Assembly: GCA_913042205.1 (NCBI GenBank)
Contig: CAJWIY010000002.1
Coordinates: 17,685 to 81,684 of the forward strand
Direction: 5' to 3'
Origin: an uncultured Gammaproteobacteria bacterium
GTDB lineage: Bacteria > Pseudomonadota > Gammaproteobacteria > Pseudomonadales > Litorivicinaceae
Length of the DNA stretch: 64,000 nucleotides
The position numbers and the translations under genes were made by a program. This document shows, piece after piece, positions 16,760 to 26,796 of the stretch; position 1 is the stretch's first letter, and the number at the start of each line of letters is the position of its first letter. The notes beneath the pieces are model-generated. The model made no database searches. It was not told the DNA's origin and saw nothing but the letters and a program-made list of their open reading frames with translations.

Positions 16760-18085
16760 CTATTGGCGTTTTTTCTCTGGGATCAGGCCCTCGGGGGCGT
16801 AACGGAGGGCGACAAGTAGAATAATTCCAACGGTCATTAAGCGCATGTGAGCAGCACCCTCTAGCAAGTGCGCGCGTACCGCACTCTCTCGAGCCATGCC
16901 TGAAGTTAAAGTTTCTATCAGCCATAAACCGATAGGTTCTGCCTCGATCCAAAAAAACCAGATAAAGAAACCACCGATTACCGCACCCCAATTGTTTCCA
17001 GAGCCGCCAATTATGACCATCACCCAAATAAGAAAGGTGAATCGAAGCGGGTTGTACCCAACAGGAGTGAATTGACCATCGAGAGTAGTTAGCATCGCGC
17101 CTGCCAAACCTATTACCGCTGAGCCCAGAGTAAAAACGCGTAGATGTTGCCAAGTTACATCTTTACCCATCGCGGCGGCTGCCGTTTCATTGTCTCTGAT
17201 TGCCCGCATCATCCGCCCCCATGGTGACTTTAGGGCAGTTTCGGACAGCCAAAGTAGGACAGCGATGACTACAATAAACAGCAACGCGTAGCAGATTTTG
17301 ACGAATATAGCCGACGCGTCGTCCACGGGCATACCAAAATCAAGAGCCCACTCTTGGAACCACTGTGCCTGTTGAAGTTCGATTTCATATGGAACTGGCC
17401 GCGGTAGACCGTTCACATTCTTGACCCCGCGAGTGAGCCACTCTTCATTCTTGATGCAGAAAATAATGATCTCGCTGATTCCGAGGGTAGCGATTGCTAA
17501 ATAGTCAGAGCGAAGACCTAGCGCGATCTTTCCGATGACAAAGGCAACTCCTGCCGCAAACAGAGCGCCAACAGGCCAGGCGATTAAGATCGGTAGCCCA
17601 AGGCCGCCCAGGTATCCGGTAACCGACGGGTTGATGGCCTCGATCGCAGTAACACTTGGATCAAAGAAAACTCTTAAGAGCGCATATCCCAAGATGACGA
17701 TGCCAGCAATGGCCCAATAGCGTTGCCTCTTTGAATACTTGACTCGCGACCACGTATATAGACTGGCCGCGATCGTGCCTGTGGTGATTATCAGTCCGAG
17801 TACGATGCCCAATCCACCGGCCTGCCAGGCCTCTGAAACTGGTGGCATCGAGATCAATACCCCTGCAAGCCCGCCAAGCGCAGCAAAACCCATCACGCCG
17901 ACGTTAAACAGTCCTGCGTAGCCCCACTGAATATTGACGCCCAGTGACATGATGGCGCTGATTAAACAGAGATTTAGAATGGTCAAAGATACCGATAAAC
18001 CTTGTATAACTGCGACCGCTAACAGAAGCCCAGCCATCACGCTGAATAAGATTTGATTACGGTATTGATGATAGAATGCTGCCAT
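16760..18085 (-). CDS. livM: Branched-chain amino acid-type ABC transporter permease (LivM)
   Basis: LRSDYLAIATLGISEIIIFCIKNEEWLTRG...GRMMRAIRDNETAAAAMGKD. Confidence 0.92.
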   Translation of the reverse strand: MAAFYHQYRNQILFSVMAGLLLAVAVIQGLSVSLTILNLCLISAIMSLGVNIQWGYAGLFNVGVMGFAALGGLAGVLISMPPVSEAWQAGGLGIVLGLIITTGTIAASLYTWSRVKYSKRQRYWAIAGIVILGYALLRVFFDPSVTAIEAINPSVTGYLGGLGLPILIAWPVGALFAAGVAFVIGKIALGLRSDYLAIATLGISEIIIFCIKNEEWLTRGVKNVNGLPRPVPYEIELQQAQWFQEWALDFGMPVDDASAIFVKICYALLFIVVIAVLLWLSETALKSPWGRMMRAIRDNETAAAAMGKDVTWQHLRVFTLGSAVIGLAGAMLTTLDGQFTPVGYNPLRFTFLIWVMVIIGGSGNNWGAVIGGFFIWFFWIEAEPIGLWLIETLTSGMARESAVRAHLLEGAAHMRLMTVGIILLVALRYAPEGLIPEKKRQ

Positions 18086-19098
18086 TAGATCGTCTTCCCG
18101 CTAAACAGGCCGGTCGGTTTAATGACCAATACGATGACCAAGATGATGAACGATACCGCGATCTTATAGTCTGTCCCCAGAAACTGAATAAGTGAGTCAA
18201 GTTCTAGATTGTCTGGCCCCAGATACAATAAGACTTTTTTGTAGGCAAAGGTTAATATCAATTCGCTAAAGGCAATAACGTATCCACCAGCGATCGCGCC
18301 TACGGGATTACCAACCCCTCCGACAATTGCTGACGCGAATATCGGAAGCAATAGCTGCATGTAGACAAAGGGTTTGAATGATTTGTCCAAGCCGTAAAGC
18401 GTGCCCCCGACGGTTGCGAGGGCTGCTACTATTATCCAGGTGACCATGACCACGCGATCTGGATCGATGCCAGACAATAGCGCGAGATCTTCATTATCTG
18501 AGTACGCTCGCATGGATTTGCCGGTACGAGTGTGATTTAAGAACCAGAACATGGCGGTGACGATGATGAGAGCTATCGCAATCGTAACTGCCTGCGTCAT
18601 CTTCAGTGACAGACCTTCGTTGAGACCCGTCATTTCTTTGAATTCCTGAGCCTTGAGTATAAAGCGGGTCCCGTCAAAAAAGATTTGGTCACCAGGGCCG
18701 ATGATGAAGCGGATAAGACCACCCATAAAAAACATCACGCCGATCGAGACTATAAGGAAAATTACGGGATTAGCTCTACGCTCACGGTGATAGCGATAGA
18801 CAACCTTGTCTATGGCGAGGGTTAGTATGGCTGTTACTGTGATCCCGATCGGAATAGCTATCAGCGCTGTCGGTAGCGGTTTGATGCTTACCCCGATAGA
18901 TTGCAGTCCCCAAGTCACAAGGATAGTGATCATTGCACCGAACGCCATTGTTTCGCCTTGTGCAAAGTTCGAGAAGCGGAGTACGCCGTAAACCAAGGTG
19001 ACGCCGAGGGCTCCAAGCGCGAGCTGGGAGCCATAGGTCAATCCTGGGATGATCAGGAAATTTGCGAGCAATGTTAGGGCATTTAAGATGTCTGTCAC
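18085..19098 (-). CDS. livH: Branched-chain amino acid-type ABC transporter permease (LivH)
   Basis: ALGALGVTLVYGVLRFSNFAQGETMAFGAM...GGVGNPVGAIAGGYVIAFSE. Confidence 0.93.
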   Translation of the reverse strand: MTDILNALTLLANFLIIPGLTYGSQLALGALGVTLVYGVLRFSNFAQGETMAFGAMITILVTWGLQSIGVSIKPLPTALIAIPIGITVTAILTLAIDKVVYRYHRERRANPVIFLIVSIGVMFFMGGLIRFIIGPGDQIFFDGTRFILKAQEFKEMTGLNEGLSLKMTQAVTIAIALIIVTAMFWFLNHTRTGKSMRAYSDNEDLALLSGIDPDRVVMVTWIIVAALATVGGTLYGLDKSFKPFVYMQLLLPIFASAIVGGVGNPVGAIAGGYVIAFSELILTFAYKKVLLYLGPDNLELDSLIQFLGTDYKIAVSFIILVIVLVIKPTGLFSGKTI

Positions 19099-19803
19099 TT
19101 AACCTCCCAAGAATGCTCTGCGTACTTCTGGGTTCGCAAGTAACGCTTCGCCAGAATCAGTAAACCTGTTGTGCCCCTGAACCAAAACATATCCTTTGTC
19201 GGCGATTTCGAGGGCCTGCTTGGCATTTTGCTCAACCATTAAAATAGCAACACGTAGTCGGGCAATTTCAATGATTCGATCGAACAATTCATCCATTACG
19301 ATTGGAGAAACGCCTGCGGTGGGCTCATCCAGAATCAGAACTTGTGGGTGTGTCATTAGGGCACGACCCACAGCTACTTGTTGGCGTTGCCCGCCCGATA
19401 GCTCGCCGGCTGGCTGTCTTCTTTTATCTTTCAGTATCGGGAAAAGGTCATAAACCTGAGCTATAGAATCAGCAATCGGCTCGGTTCGAATAAACGCTCC
19501 CATCTCGAGATTTTCTTCGACGGTCATAGACGTGAAGACGTTTTGATTTTGCGGAACAAAGCCCATGCCGCGTAGCACTCGTTCTTCGGGCTTCAAGTGA
19601 GTGATGTCCTGATCATTAAATAGAATGCGCCCCTGTCTCAGGGGCAACATTCCGAACACCGCTTTCATGGCGGTTGACTTTCCGGCACCGTTTGGGCCGA
19701 CGATGACTGCGATTTCACCTTTTTCCACACCAATAGAGCAGTCATGAAGGATGTCTGTTGCTCCATATCCGCCGGTCATATGTTCGCCCAGTAAGAAGCT
19801 CAT
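19099..19803 (-). CDS. livF: ABC transporter ATPase (LivF)
   Basis: Walker A GPNGAGKST, signature ELSGGQRQQVAVGRALM, LILDEPTAG. In operon order with livG/H/M. Confidence 0.93.
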   Translation of the reverse strand: MSFLLGEHMTGGYGATDILHDCSIGVEKGEIAVIVGPNGAGKSTAMKAVFGMLPLRQGRILFNDQDITHLKPEERVLRGMGFVPQNQNVFTSMTVEENLEMGAFIRTEPIADSIAQVYDLFPILKDKRRQPAGELSGGQRQQVAVGRALMTHPQVLILDEPTAGVSPIVMDELFDRIIEIARLRVAILMVEQNAKQALEIADKGYVLVQGHNRFTDSGEALLANPEVRRAFLGG

Positions 19804-19804
19804 G

Positions 19805-20581
19805 CTATTTCTTGTGTCTCTGCCCAGTGCCGAGATAAGCCTCGATCACTTGCTCGTTATTCTTGACATCATCAATGTTACCCTCTGCAAGGACAGAACC
19901 CTCCGCCATGCAGATAACGGGATCACATAAACGTGCGACGAACTCCATATCGTGTTCTATCAGACAGAACGTGTAGTTACGTTCTTGGTTCAGCTTGATA
20001 ATGGCATCACCGATTTTGTGAAGGAGCGTTCGGTTAACCCCGGCTCCCACCTCGTCAAGAAAAACAATCTTTGCGTCGACCATCATGGTACGCCCAAGCT
20101 CTAGAAGTTTTTTTTGTCCACCGGAGAGATTGCCTGCAAACTCGTCAGCGACCTGTTCGATTTCAAGGAAGTGGATGACTTCCTCGGCCTTGGCGCGGAC
20201 CTCTTCCTCATGCGCTATAACAAGGCTGGGGTTAAACCAGGTACGTAGCAGACTCTCCCCAGCCTGATTGGGAGGAACCATCATCAGATTGTCGCGAACG
20301 GTCAGGGTGGCGAACTCATGGGCGAGTTGGAAGGTCCGTAACACACCCTTGTGAAATAGTTCATGAGGCTTCAGGCCGGTAATGTCTTGACCATCCAATG
20401 TAACCTTACCGGACGTCGGTTGGTAAAGGCCTGCGATTACGTTGAATAAAGTCGTTTTTCCGGCGCCATTGGGACCGATTAGTCCCGTGATCGTGTTCGG
20501 CTGTATTGATAGACTAGCTCCGTTGACGGCACGAACACCGCCAAAGTGCTTGTGTAGATTTTCGACGACGATCATGGGCAA
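19805..20581 (-). CDS. livG: ABC transporter ATPase (LivG)
   Basis: GPNGAGKTTLFNVIAG, LSGGQKKLLELGRTMM, FCLIEHDMEFV. Confidence 0.93.
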   Translation of the reverse strand: MPMIVVENLHKHFGGVRAVNGASLSIQPNTITGLIGPNGAGKTTLFNVIAGLYQPTSGKVTLDGQDITGLKPHELFHKGVLRTFQLAHEFATLTVRDNLMMVPPNQAGESLLRTWFNPSLVIAHEEEVRAKAEEVIHFLEIEQVADEFAGNLSGGQKKLLELGRTMMVDAKIVFLDEVGAGVNRTLLHKIGDAIIKLNQERNYTFCLIEHDMEFVARLCDPVICMAEGSVLAEGNIDDVKNNEQVIEAYLGTGQRHKK

Positions 20582-20588
20582 GGATTAC

Positions 20589-20625
20589 AAAAAAGCGGCT
20601 CAGAGCTCACCTCTGCGCCGCTTTT
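20589..20625 (-). terminator. Intrinsic terminator/attenuator between the Liv substrate-binding protein gene and livG
   Basis: AAAAGCGGC-T-CAGAG-CTCAC-CTCTG-C-GCCGCTTTT, followed on the minus strand by a T-tract. Confidence 0.8.
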
Positions 20626-20636
20626 ATAGCAATGGA

Positions 20637-21857
20637 TCAGCGATAGCGTACCGTCGTATTCTTGCCGTCTTTTACGAGGATCTCACGATAACTACCTGCA
20701 GATTCGCCTGCGCCGATTAATTCAACAGCCGTGGCTCCTACGTAGTCGATATCACCACCATCTTTCAGGATCTGAAGACCTTTTGCGAGTTCTCCCGGGA
20801 GGATCTTTGTGCCAGGGGCGTTTGCCACTTCAAAAACCTTTGCCTTTGCTGCGTTACTGTCGGCTGAATTAGCGGCCTGCATAGCTAGCAATGTGAGCGC
20901 TGCTGCATCGTAGGCCTCTGGAGAGTAGGGGCCTGCTGTGAAACCATCTTTCGTGGCCAGCTCAGCATAGATCTCAGCGCCTTTGGAATCGGTTCCTGGC
21001 ACGGTACCGATAGAACCGTCAAGATCAGGGCCGATGGCTTTGACGAGGCTCTCACCAATCATTGCATCTGGTAGGAAGAAATTGCTGAACGCGCCAGCGT
21101 CTAACGAAGACTGGATTATTCCTTTGCCGCCTTGATCGAGATATCCTACGACCATTAGGATCTCACCTCCCGCTTGAGATAAAGCGGCAACTTCTGCGCT
21201 GTAGTCTCCTTTGCCGTCCTCATGGGCCGCGTTGATTGTGACTTTGCCGCCGGCTGCTTCGTAGTTCGATTGGATAGCATCTGCGAGGCCTTTCCCATAA
21301 TCGTTGTTGGTATATGTCATCGCTATCGATTTGATGCCCTTCTCTTGGAGTAGCTCCGCGATCACTTGACCTTGACGCGCGTCTGAGGGAGACGTACGGA
21401 AGAACAGGTCATTGTCTTCTAGAGTTGATAGCGCAGGTGACGTTGCCGACGGTGAGAACATCATCACGCCTTTTGGCATTGCCACGTTTTGCAGAATTGA
21501 AATGGTCGCACCAGAACACAAAGCACCGATGATTGCATCGACTTTGTCCGCAGAGATTACGCGTTCTGCGGCGGCTGCGGCTGCTGATGCATCAACACAT
21601 GTTGAATCAGCTCTCACGTTGCTAACCGAAGATCCGCCCAATAGCAGTTGCGAGGCAGACACTTCTTTCATAGCAAGTTCGGCGCCACGTGCCATTGACT
21701 CGGCGAGCGACTCTGCTGGTCCCGTGAAACCTAGAACAACTGCAAGTTTGACTTCGTTGGTTGTTTTATCTGCTGTCTCTTCTTGTGGTGCCTGCAATAC
21801 AAAGTATGCGATCGCTATTAGGACGACTACGATGCCTCCTATTATTTTCTTATTCAT
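20637..21857 (-). CDS. Liv-type ABC transporter substrate-binding protein, N-terminally membrane-anchored or with a signal sequence
   Basis: VKLAVVLGFTGPAESLAESMARGAELAMKEV...YSPEAYDAAALTLLAM. Periplasmic-binding type I fold pattern. Confidence 0.9.
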   Translation of the reverse strand: MNKKIIGGIVVVLIAIAYFVLQAPQEETADKTTNEVKLAVVLGFTGPAESLAESMARGAELAMKEVSASQLLLGGSSVSNVRADSTCVDASAAAAAAERVISADKVDAIIGALCSGATISILQNVAMPKGVMMFSPSATSPALSTLEDNDLFFRTSPSDARQGQVIAELLQEKGIKSIAMTYTNNDYGKGLADAIQSNYEAAGGKVTINAAHEDGKGDYSAEVAALSQAGGEILMVVGYLDQGGKGIIQSSLDAGAFSNFFLPDAMIGESLVKAIGPDLDGSIGTVPGTDSKGAEIYAELATKDGFTAGPYSPEAYDAAALTLLAMQAANSADSNAAKAKVFEVANAPGTKILPGELAKGLQILKDGGDIDYVGATAVELIGAGESAGSYREILVKDGKNTTVRYR

Positions 21858-21905
21858 ACCTGTCTCCTAATTCGTAACGTGCAGATAGTACTCTTTTCTA
21901 AACAT

Positions 21906-21935
21906 AAAAAAAGCCTACGATTCAAAGTAGGCTTT
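21906..21935 (-). terminator. Intrinsic terminator downstream of the DUF3501 gene
   Basis: AAAGCCTAC-GATTCAAA-GTAGGCTTT. Read on the minus strand the stem ends in a 7-T run. Confidence 0.85.
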
Positions 21936-21954
21936 CAGATCGGCGGGCTGGTGG

Positions 21955-22539
21955 CTAGAAGAAGTCTTTTATAAGAGAGCCTTGGGTTTCAGGATCGATC
22001 TCGTCGACGCGGTAATTATAGTTCGGGTGGTCTGACCCCATCGCGATAGCCGCGCCATTCTTTATAGCCGTGACCATTTCGGCTGTGAATTCGAACCTTG
22101 AGAAATGAACGGAGCTGGTTTTTTCCGTATTTGCGCGTTCAAGATCCTCATCAGCGATCGCATAGACCCGGTCAGATCCCTGTATCTGAACATATGTCCG
22201 GTTTTCGATGTCGACCAACTCCGAGAGCCTAACCTTCCGCTCGTCTTCATCTGGGAACTCGATCATCTGCGTGCATTTTAGGTTATTGCCGTCAGGGATA
22301 AGTGGATTGTAGGCGTCGAGCTCGTCTACGATACCGGCCTCGTCAAAGGTTTTTTCAATGCGCAGCATTTCTTGAATCTGGTATCGAATTGTCGCTTCAT
22401 TTTCAAACTGTAGCGTCATATTAGGTCCGATATAGACACTACGGATCCGCTTTAGTCGCATCGCTTCGACACGTATTTGTGGACGTTGTTTAGCGTATTC
22501 TTCTAGAGACAGCAGGGTGTTGCGTGCAATCTTAGTCAT
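21955..22539 (-). CDS. DUF3501 family protein
   Basis: RNTLLSLEEYAKQRPQIRVEAMRLKRIRSVYIGPNMTLQFENEATIRYQIQEMLRIEKTFDE; partner of rubrerythrin and Fe-S genes. Confidence 0.82.
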   Translation of the reverse strand: MTKIARNTLLSLEEYAKQRPQIRVEAMRLKRIRSVYIGPNMTLQFENEATIRYQIQEMLRIEKTFDEAGIVDELDAYNPLIPDGNNLKCTQMIEFPDEDERKVRLSELVDIENRTYVQIQGSDRVYAIADEDLERANTEKTSSVHFSRFEFTAEMVTAIKNGAAIAMGSDHPNYNYRVDEIDPETQGSLIKDFF

Positions 22540-22541
22540 GT

Positions 22542-23897
22542 TTATTCCTCGTTCAATCCATATGCTCTAGCTACCAGTGATAAAGGATGCGCTAGAGATG
22601 GTTCGTTACCGTGGTTTTCACGAATACCTTGGGCGATGTGGTGGCCGCCAAGTGGGCAGTCGCTTGAAATATAGTCCGGGCTTTGCTCATTCATCGTCCT
22701 GAACACGGGGCGGCCGATCTTCATGGAGGTCTCGTGGAACTCCTTTTTCACGCCATAAGTCCCAGCGTGTCCAGAGCATCGTTCGGTGGTTTTGACATGT
22801 GTGTTGGGGATCGATTTTAGGAACTCTTCTGTTTTCTTACCGATGTTTTGAACGCGTCCATGGCAAGGTGCCTGATACGAGACTGAGCCGAGGCCTGTCT
22901 TGAAGTCGGTGTTCATAAGCCCATCCTTCACGCGCGCCATGAAGTAGTCGAACGGGTCCCAGAACGCTGCCTTGACGGCTTGCACGTCTTGGTCCTCTGG
23001 GAACATCAAGGGAAGCTCTTGTTTGAACATCAATGTGCATGAGGGGACGCCTGCGAGAATTGCGTACCCTTCGCGAGCAAGTTTTGCTAAGACTGGAATG
23101 TTGATGCGCTTCAGTCGTTCTACTGCCTCTAGGTCACCTTGTTCGAGTTTTGGCATCCCGCAGCAGACTTCTTTTTCGGCGATGACCCACGAGATTTCAT
23201 TGTGTTCCAAGACCTTTACTAGGTCTGTGCCAATACCCGGCTCGTTATAATTGATGTAACAAGTTGCAAAGATGGCGACTTTGCCTGGAGTCCGTTCTCC
23301 ATCCCTAACCGTAAGGGCTTTTTCCTTCTTGATGATTTGGCGCAGTTTTTTCGGGGCGAACTCGGGGAGCCACGCTTTCTCGTGGACGCCCAGCGTTTTC
23401 TGTACCGCTTTACGAACAGGCTTCCATTGACTTACAGCATTAACTGTTTCGGTGACGACGGGAATCCCCGCAAGTTTACCAAGTCCGTCAGTGTCTGACA
23501 GGATCTTGTCTCGGGCTGAAATTCCCACTTTCCGATGTTTGATAGCCTTTGCCTGCAACATTAGGTGGGGGAAATCGACGTTGAATGGGTGCGGCGGGAC
23601 GTACGGGCACTTCGCCATGTAGCACATATCACAAAGGTAGCACTCGTCCACGACCTTGAGGTAATCCTCTTTCGCAACCCCGTCTACTTCCATTGTTTCG
23701 CTGTCGTCGATCAAATCGAACAACGTCGGGAATGAGTTACATAGACTCAAGCAGCGACGACAACCATGGCAGATGTCAAATACCCGTTCAAGCTCACGGT
23801 TTAGCTTCTCTTCGTCGTAATACTCAGGATTTTTCCAATCGATCGGATGCCGCGTCGGGGCCTCCAAGTTCCCTTCGCGCTTTGTCTCAGTCGCCAT
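22542..23897 (-). CDS. Heterodisulfide reductase/GlpC-related Fe-S oxidoreductase
   Basis: CHGCRRCLSLCNSFPTLFD, CYLCDMCYMAKCPYVPPHPF, CCG-type motifs (VCCGMPKLEQGD, PCHGRVQNIG). Confidence 0.9.
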   Translation of the reverse strand: MATETKREGNLEAPTRHPIDWKNPEYYDEEKLNRELERVFDICHGCRRCLSLCNSFPTLFDLIDDSETMEVDGVAKEDYLKVVDECYLCDMCYMAKCPYVPPHPFNVDFPHLMLQAKAIKHRKVGISARDKILSDTDGLGKLAGIPVVTETVNAVSQWKPVRKAVQKTLGVHEKAWLPEFAPKKLRQIIKKEKALTVRDGERTPGKVAIFATCYINYNEPGIGTDLVKVLEHNEISWVIAEKEVCCGMPKLEQGDLEAVERLKRINIPVLAKLAREGYAILAGVPSCTLMFKQELPLMFPEDQDVQAVKAAFWDPFDYFMARVKDGLMNTDFKTGLGSVSYQAPCHGRVQNIGKKTEEFLKSIPNTHVKTTERCSGHAGTYGVKKEFHETSMKIGRPVFRTMNEQSPDYISSDCPLGGHHIAQGIRENHGNEPSLAHPLSLVARAYGLNEE

Positions 23898-23917
23898 TAT
23901 TTTCTCCGTTGGGGGAT

Positions 23918-23943
23918 GAAAACCAGGAAAAAACCTGGTTTTC
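23918..23943 (-). terminator. Intercistronic hairpin between the rubrerythrin and Fe-S oxidoreductase genes
   Basis: GAAAACCAGG-AAAAAA-CCTGGTTTTC, perfect 10-bp stem. Confidence 0.65.
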
Positions 23944-23950
23944 GCGCGTT

Positions 23951-24382
23951 TTAGGCTTCTTCTTTGTAAGCATCCAGGGTTTTCTGGAATTTATTGGCGT
24001 GACTGCGCTCAGCTTTCGCTAGTGTTTCGAACCAGTCGGCTATTTCATCAAAGCCTTCTTCGCGAGCTGCTTTTGCCATACCCGGGTACATGTCTGTGTA
24101 CTCGTGCGTTTCGCCTGCAATTGCGGACTCCAGTGCTTCAGCGACATTGCCAGCTGCAAGACCGGTTTCAGGATCACCCGAGCCGCCCGCGATAAGATAT
24201 TCCATGTGGCCGTGTGCGTGACCAGTCTCACCTTCGGCCGTGTTGCGGAACACATTCGCGACCTCAGGAGCGCCTTCGATGTCCGCCATATTCGCGAAGT
24301 ATAGGTATCTACGGTTAGCTTTGGATTCTCCAGCGAAAGCCGCCTTCAGGCTTTCTTCGGTTTTTGTGCCTTTTAATTGCAT
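23951..24382 (-). CDS. Rubrerythrin (erythrin-like, no C-terminal rubredoxin domain)
   Basis: [28 protein letters not shown]...EHA-type diiron ligands; 143 aa with no CxxC rubredoxin knuckles. Confidence 0.93.
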   Translation of the reverse strand: MQLKGTKTEESLKAAFAGESKANRRYLYFANMADIEGAPEVANVFRNTAEGETGHAHGHMEYLIAGGSGDPETGLAAGNVAEALESAIAGETHEYTDMYPGMAKAAREEGFDEIADWFETLAKAERSHANKFQKTLDAYKEEA

Positions 24383-24609
24383 GTATTTTCTCCTTTAAAG
24401 AGTCATGCGTTTTCGAATTAATGCGGCACCGGTTATTCGGTGACGAAAGTGAGTATGGGGACGGGTGTAATTTAATTCCAAGTGTATTTTTAAATAATTT
24501 CGATAAATTTTATCTATCTAACGATAATCTCAGTTCATGACGGGATTGAGTCTTGACGCTGGATACACAACCTCACACGCAAAGGAATTAAAATAGGTAC
24601 ACTTGCCCC

Positions 24610-26796
24610 ATGCAATTAAATTCTCCCCAGCAGCAGGCTGTTACGTCTTCTGACCCGAACCTCTTGATTATCGCGGGCGCAGGCTCGGGCAAGACTCGCG
24701 TACTTGTTGAACGGATGGCCTTTCTCATGCGTGACCAAGACTTGTCTCCCCACGCCCTAATGGCGGTAACGTTTACTAATAAAGCTGCCCGTGAGATGCG
24801 TGAGCGACTGGAGGCGGCGGTTGGTCGCTCGTTGCACGCCATGTGGGTTGGTACCTTTCATGGATTAGCGCACCGATTTTTAAGAGCACATTGGCGCGAC
24901 GCGGGTTTAGGTGAACAGTTTCTGATTCTTGATTCTGATGATCAGCAGCGGATGATTAAACGAATTGTGGCCGATCTACAACTCGATGATGCAAAGTTCA
25001 AGCCTCGCGTGGTTGCCGGGTTTATCAATGGATGCAAGGACGAGGGCCAAAGACCGCAACATCTTCAGACAGGGCGAGACTACTACAACGATACACTGAT
25101 CCGACTCTACGCAGACTACGATGCCCGATGCAAGACACAAAATCTGGTCGATTTTGGTGAACTACTGTTGCGGACATTCGAGACATTTCGTAACAAATCG
25201 GAGCTTTTAAGGCATTATCAAGACCGTTTCAAGCATTTATTGATAGATGAATTTCAGGATACTAATACCATCCAATATGCCTGGATCCGTTTGCTTGCAG
25301 GTGCTGATACTCATGTCACGGCCGTTGGCGATGATGATCAATCTATTTACGCGTGGCGTGGCGCGCGCATTGAAAACATTCACCGGTATGAGTCTGATTT
25401 CGCTCCGGTCACTACGATTCGTCTAGAGCAAAACTATCGGTCCACTGATGTCATCTTGAAAGCCGCGAACGCGGTCATTTCTAACAATACTGGCCGGCTT
25501 GGCAAGGAGTTATGGACCGACCAAGGAGCTGGTTCCCCGATCCAGTTATATGCTGCTTTTAATGAGCAAGACGAGGCGCGGTTCGTGGCGAACCGAATCA
25601 GCCAGCATGTCGAGCAAGGCGGTTTGAATGGTGAGTTAGCAATTTTGTATCGATCCAATGCCCAGTCGCGTGTCCTCGAGGACGCCTTGTTACGCGCTGG
25701 CGTTCCTTATCGGATTTATGGTGGGCAACGATTCTACGAACGTCTCGAAATTAAAAATGCGCTGATGTACCTGAGATTAATTCAAAATCGATTCGACGAT
25801 ACGGCATTCGAGCGCGTCATAAATGTACCGCCGCGGGGTATTGGTGAGCGGACTGTCGAACAAATCCGAGAAACTGCGCGTGACGAGGGCAGGGGCTTGT
25901 GGGATAGCGCATTGCAGTTGTCCCGCAGTGATGGGCTCAGTGGCCGGGCAAAGAGTGCCGTTGCTGGTTTTATTGATTTAATTAATGATCTGGATCGTAA
26001 GGCCGTTGATCTCGAACTCTCCGATCTTGCACGAGACGTGATTGAAGCGACCGGTCTACTGGCTTATCACGGCTCAGAGAAGGGTGAGCGCGGTCAAGCA
26101 AGGGTAGACAACTTAAACGAGCTAGTGAGTGCGTGTCGGGCCTTTGAGCCAGAAGATCAAGAAACCTCTATCCTGCTTCAGTTCTTATCTCAAGCGAGCC
26201 TCGATGCTGGTGAGACACAGGCGGATCCGGACGCGGACGCGGTTCAGTTAATGACGTTGCATGCAGCTAAAGGATTGGAGTTCCCCCGCGTATTTCTGGT
26301 GGGTGCCGAGGAGGAATTGTTTCCGCACGTGATGAGTCTGGATTCAGCGGGTGGCCTCGAGGAAGAGCGACGTTTGGCTTATGTTGGCATAACGCGAGCG
26401 ATGCAGCACTTAGTCGTGACCTACGCAGAGTCGCGGCGGCTGAACGGCAGGGACCACTTCGGTTTGCTCAGTCGATTCATCCGCGAAATCCCGCAGGAAT
26501 GCATTGAAGAGGTGAGACTAGAGTCCCAGGTAAGCCGTCCCTTTAACTCATCGTCGTTTGGTGCGAGACCTGTCGATAGGCCCCATCGGCACCCAAGATT
26601 CCAAGAATTCGACGATGCGTTCGGTGAAGCCAGCGGGCTTGGTATTGGTTCTCGCGTGGATCACGGGCTATTTGGTGAGGGAACAGTCCTTGCGTTCGAG
26701 GGCTCCGGTCCTCAAATGAAGGTACAGGTTCGTTTTGATGATGAGTCAAAAAAGTGGCTCGTACTTCAGTATGCGAAGCTCGTGCCGCTGGGTTAG
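24610..26796 (+). CDS. uvrD: UvrD/PcrA-type superfamily 1 DNA helicase II
   Basis: LNSPQQQAVTS, AGAGSGKTRVL, LIDEFQDTN, VGDDDQSIYAWRGA, LMTLHAAKGLEFPRVFL, YVGITRAM. Confidence 0.95.
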   Translation: MQLNSPQQQAVTSSDPNLLIIAGAGSGKTRVLVERMAFLMRDQDLSPHALMAVTFTNKAAREMRERLEAAVGRSLHAMWVGTFHGLAHRFLRAHWRDAGLGEQFLILDSDDQQRMIKRIVADLQLDDAKFKPRVVAGFINGCKDEGQRPQHLQTGRDYYNDTLIRLYADYDARCKTQNLVDFGELLLRTFETFRNKSELLRHYQDRFKHLLIDEFQDTNTIQYAWIRLLAGADTHVTAVGDDDQSIYAWRGARIENIHRYESDFAPVTTIRLEQNYRSTDVILKAANAVISNNTGRLGKELWTDQGAGSPIQLYAAFNEQDEARFVANRISQHVEQGGLNGELAILYRSNAQSRVLEDALLRAGVPYRIYGGQRFYERLEIKNALMYLRLIQNRFDDTAFERVINVPPRGIGERTVEQIRETARDEGRGLWDSALQLSRSDGLSGRAKSAVAGFIDLINDLDRKAVDLELSDLARDVIEATGLLAYHGSEKGERGQARVDNLNELVSACRAFEPEDQETSILLQFLSQASLDAGETQADPDADAVQLMTLHAAKGLEFPRVFLVGAEEELFPHVMSLDSAGGLEEERRLAYVGITRAMQHLVVTYAESRRLNGRDHFGLLSRFIREIPQECIEEVRLESQVSRPFNSSSFGARPVDRPHRHPRFQEFDDAFGEASGLGIGSRVDHGLFGEGTVLAFEGSGPQMKVQVRFDDESKKWLVLQYAKLVPLG

